5,563 bases of DNA from positions 1 to 5,563 of the forward strand of contig JANXYT010000404.1 in assembly GCA_025355915.1 (NCBI GenBank), written 5' to 3'. Shown piece by piece: positions 3,845 to 5,563 of this stretch. Numbering within the stretch: the first letter of the stretch is position 1; every line of letters begins with the position of its first letter. A program made the position numbers and the translations under genes. Source of the stretch: Holophagaceae bacterium. GTDB lineage: Bacteria; Acidobacteriota; Holophagae; Holophagales; Holophagaceae. Below the pieces are notes generated by a model. The model ran no database searches and was not told where the DNA came from. It saw nothing but the letters and a program-made list of their open reading frames with translations.

Positions 3845-5563
3845 ATGCATCTCTTGAACAACCGCCTGGGCCGTCTCACGGCCCTCATCGCCCTGGGCGG
3901 GGCAGCCTTGTATTCGCAGGGCACCCAGACCGCCAACATTTCCGGCACGGTCGTGGACGCCGCTGGCGCCCCCGTCGCCGGCGTCGTCGTCCGCCTCACC
4001 TCCCCGGCCCTGCAGGGCGTCCGCACCTACACCACGGATGCCACGGGCAAGTTCGTCGCCCGCCTGCTGCCTCCCGGCCTCTACACCGTCCAGTACACCA
4101 AGGACGGCCTCGAGACCCGCAAGATCACCGAACAGATCGGCATCGACCAGACCTTCAGTCCCAAGGTCACCCTTGGCAAGGTGGGTGGCGCCGTGGTCGA
4201 AGTGATCGCCGCGGCCCCTGCCGTGGACAAGACCGACGTCAAGACTGCCAGCAACTACCGCGCGGACAACGTCGACATGCTGCCCAACGCCCGCACCATG
4301 GAAGGCGTGGCCCTCCTCACCCCCGGCGTCACCGTCGGCGTGGGCGGTCGCGTGCAGATCCGTGGCGCCCAGACCTCCGGCAACCTCTACCTGCTGGACG
4401 GCCAGAACATCGCCGACAACGCCTACAACAACCGTGGCGTTCGCACCATCGATGACTCCATCGAAGAGACCCAGGTCGTCACCGGTGCCATGTCCGCCGA
4501 GTACGGCGATGTGGACGGCGGCGTCATCAACTCCATCACCCGCTCTGGCAGCAACGAGTTCTCGGGTTCCCTTCGTTGGGAACTCAGCAACGCCGCCTGG
4601 AACGCTGTCGCTCCCTTGCAGGATCGCGGTGCGATCAAGAACGTCATGAACGAGACGAAAACCCTCTTCGTAAGCGGCCCCATCCTTAAGGACAAGCTCT
4701 GGTTCGCGGCCTCGTACTTCAAGACGGATCGGGCCGATGCAGGCGCCATCACCAAGAACATTCCTGTTACTACTATTGGTGGCCTCTCCCCCAATGACCC
4801 TGTCAACGGCCTCAATGCCGGCTACACGGCGACCACCAAGGAAATCCGCCGTCAGGCCAAGCTGACCTGGTCCATCAACCAGGATCACACCCTGATCGCC
4901 TCCTTCGTGAACGCCAAGATCGTCGACACCAACCGCAACTACTCCGCCGGTGAACTCGCCGCCTTGGTGCCGCAGATCAGCACGTCCGAGTTCTTCAACC
5001 TGGCCCTGCGCTCGGCCTGGTCCAGCAACTTCACCACCGAAATCCGAACGGGCAACAAGAAGCAGAATCTGTCCGCCGGTGGCTCCACCAACGGCCAGAG
5101 CCCCATCTTCAACTATGACTTCCAACCAACCACCAGCGCCTACTTCAACAACGGCATCTTCAGCAACTCCGATGGTGGCGACCAACGGGACAATCAGACC
5201 CTGAACATCAAGGCCAGCCTCTTCTGGAACGGCGCGGGTAGCCACCAGACCGACTTCGGCATCGACTACTACCAGGGCAAGCGGCAGGCCAAGAACGAGC
5301 AGACACCGTCGGGCTACATCTTCGGCGTCCAGAACATGAACCTCGTCAACCGCACCGCTACCCCCGTGGACGTCTGGACCTACATCAGCGGCGCCGGTTC
5401 CGCCAAGAACAATTCCTATGGCCTCTACGTCAATGATAAGTGGAGCCTCGACCAGCACTGGAACTTCCAGTTCGGTGTGCGCTTCGACAAGTACGAAGCC
5501 AAGAATGAGGGGGGCAACAAGACCGCTGGCGCGAACGGTATTTCCCCCCGCCTCGGCGTGAAG
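3845..5563 (+). CDS. Oar-like TonB-dependent receptor, 3' end outside window
   Basis: 573 codons are visible with no stop before the window edge; full-length relatives have roughly 900-1100 residues, so about half is present. Outer-membrane beta-barrel transporter energised by TonB/ExbBD. Residues 1-26 form a signal peptide (MHLLNNRLGR, then a hydrophobic core, cleavage near SQG). Residues 28-112 form a carboxypeptidase-regulatory-like beta-sandwich (ISGTVVDAAGAPVAGVVV at 32-49; TTDATGKFVARLLPPGLYTV at 63-82). VVEVIAAAP (117-125) resembles a TonB box. The plug domain covers about 126-235, with PGVTVGVGGRVQIRGAQ (160-176), YLLDGQNI (182-189) and VVTGAMSAEYGDVDGGVINS (211-230). From about 236 onward, alternating aromatic/polar strands with Asn-rich loops form the barrel, e.g. 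FVSGPILKDKLWFAASYFK (275-293) and SYGLYVNDKWSLDQHWNFQF (524-543). The substrate cannot be read from the sequence; no SusD-like partner is visible. Long antisense frames over this gene are coding shadows. Confidence 0.93.
   Translation, partial: MHLLNNRLGRLTALIALGGAALYSQGTQTANISGTVVDAAGAPVAGVVVRLTSPALQGVRTYTTDATGKFVARLLPPGLYTVQYTKDGLETRKITEQIGIDQTFSPKVTLGKVGGAVVEVIAAAPAVDKTDVKTASNYRADNVDMLPNARTMEGVALLTPGVTVGVGGRVQIRGAQTSGNLYLLDGQNIADNAYNNRGVRTIDDSIEETQVVTGAMSAEYGDVDGGVINSITRSGSNEFSGSLRWELSNAAWNAVAPLQDRGAIKNVMNETKTLFVSGPILKDKLWFAASYFKTDRADAGAITKNIPVTTIGGLSPNDPVNGLNAGYTATTKEIRRQAKLTWSINQDHTLIASFVNAKIVDTNRNYSAGELAALVPQISTSEFFNLALRSAWSSNFTTEIRTGNKKQNLSAGGSTNGQSPIFNYDFQPTTSAYFNNGIFSNSDGGDQRDNQTLNIKASLFWNGAGSHQTDFGIDYYQGKRQAKNEQTPSGYIFGVQNMNLVNRTATPVDVWTYISGAGSAKNNSYGLYVNDKWSLDQHWNFQFGVRFDKYEAKNEGGNKTAGANGISPRLGVK

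Noticed and set aside
3840..3857. Five-codon mini-ORF overlapping the receptor start
   Set aside because: Its ATG directly abuts the Shine-Dalgarno with no spacer, so initiation there is unlikely.
3713..5458. Very long open frame (581 codons) on the minus strand opposite the receptor
   Set aside because: The plus-strand frame encodes an unmistakable TonB-dependent receptor; the antisense translation is Gly/Val/Asp-rich without domains, as expected from GC-biased codons.

Overview
The window is high-GC bacterial DNA with strong G/C preference at third codon positions. The best taxonomic guess is Acidobacteriota, Holophagae (Geothrix/Holophaga-like). This rests on GC content, the Oar-type TonB-dependent receptor with an N-terminal carboxypeptidase-regulatory-like domain, and the general look of the proteins; it is inference, and no rRNA or other phylogenetic marker is present. 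I see no insertion sequence, prophage, CRISPR array or integrase.

Layout. 52-648 (+) encodes a small lipoprotein with a SurA/PrsA-like chaperone architecture that seems to lack the catalytic parvulin domain. It converges, across a 38-bp gap, on 687-1277 (-), which encodes an unrecognised, mostly helical, probably exported protein. The 302 bases between 1277 and 1580 contain a complete tRNA-Phe(GAA) gene on the minus strand (1399-1474), a plausible promoter for it (1485-1512), and a strong GC hairpin terminator (1362-1389). The terminator separates the tRNA from the exported-protein gene.

Rightward from 1580 there is a probable two-gene operon: a single-pass membrane protein with a YfgM/TPR-like periplasmic part (1580-2260), then, after 26 bases and with a strong Shine-Dalgarno, a thymidine/pyrimidine-nucleoside phosphorylase (2287-3591). 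The phosphorylase belongs to nucleoside salvage; the membrane protein looks like an envelope or secretion-quality-control factor. No functional link between them is evident beyond co-directionality.

An AT-richer gap of 253 bases (3592-3844) with several T-runs and two potential hairpins leads into the largest gene, an Oar-like TonB-dependent outer-membrane receptor. It starts at 3845 and is still open at the right edge (573 codons seen). One leader hairpin (3802-3828) is followed by TTTT and sits just before the Shine-Dalgarno. An upstream segment could compete for the same pairing arm, so an attenuator-like control is possible but unproven.

Overall this is mostly ordinary chromosomal housekeeping and envelope content. 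I did not find a convincing new multi-gene system. The most checkable oddities are the parvulin-less SurA-like lipoprotein, the phosphorylase's TP-type specificity residue and altered signature, the tRNA terminator whose outer arm pairs with the tRNA 3' end, and the receptor leader.
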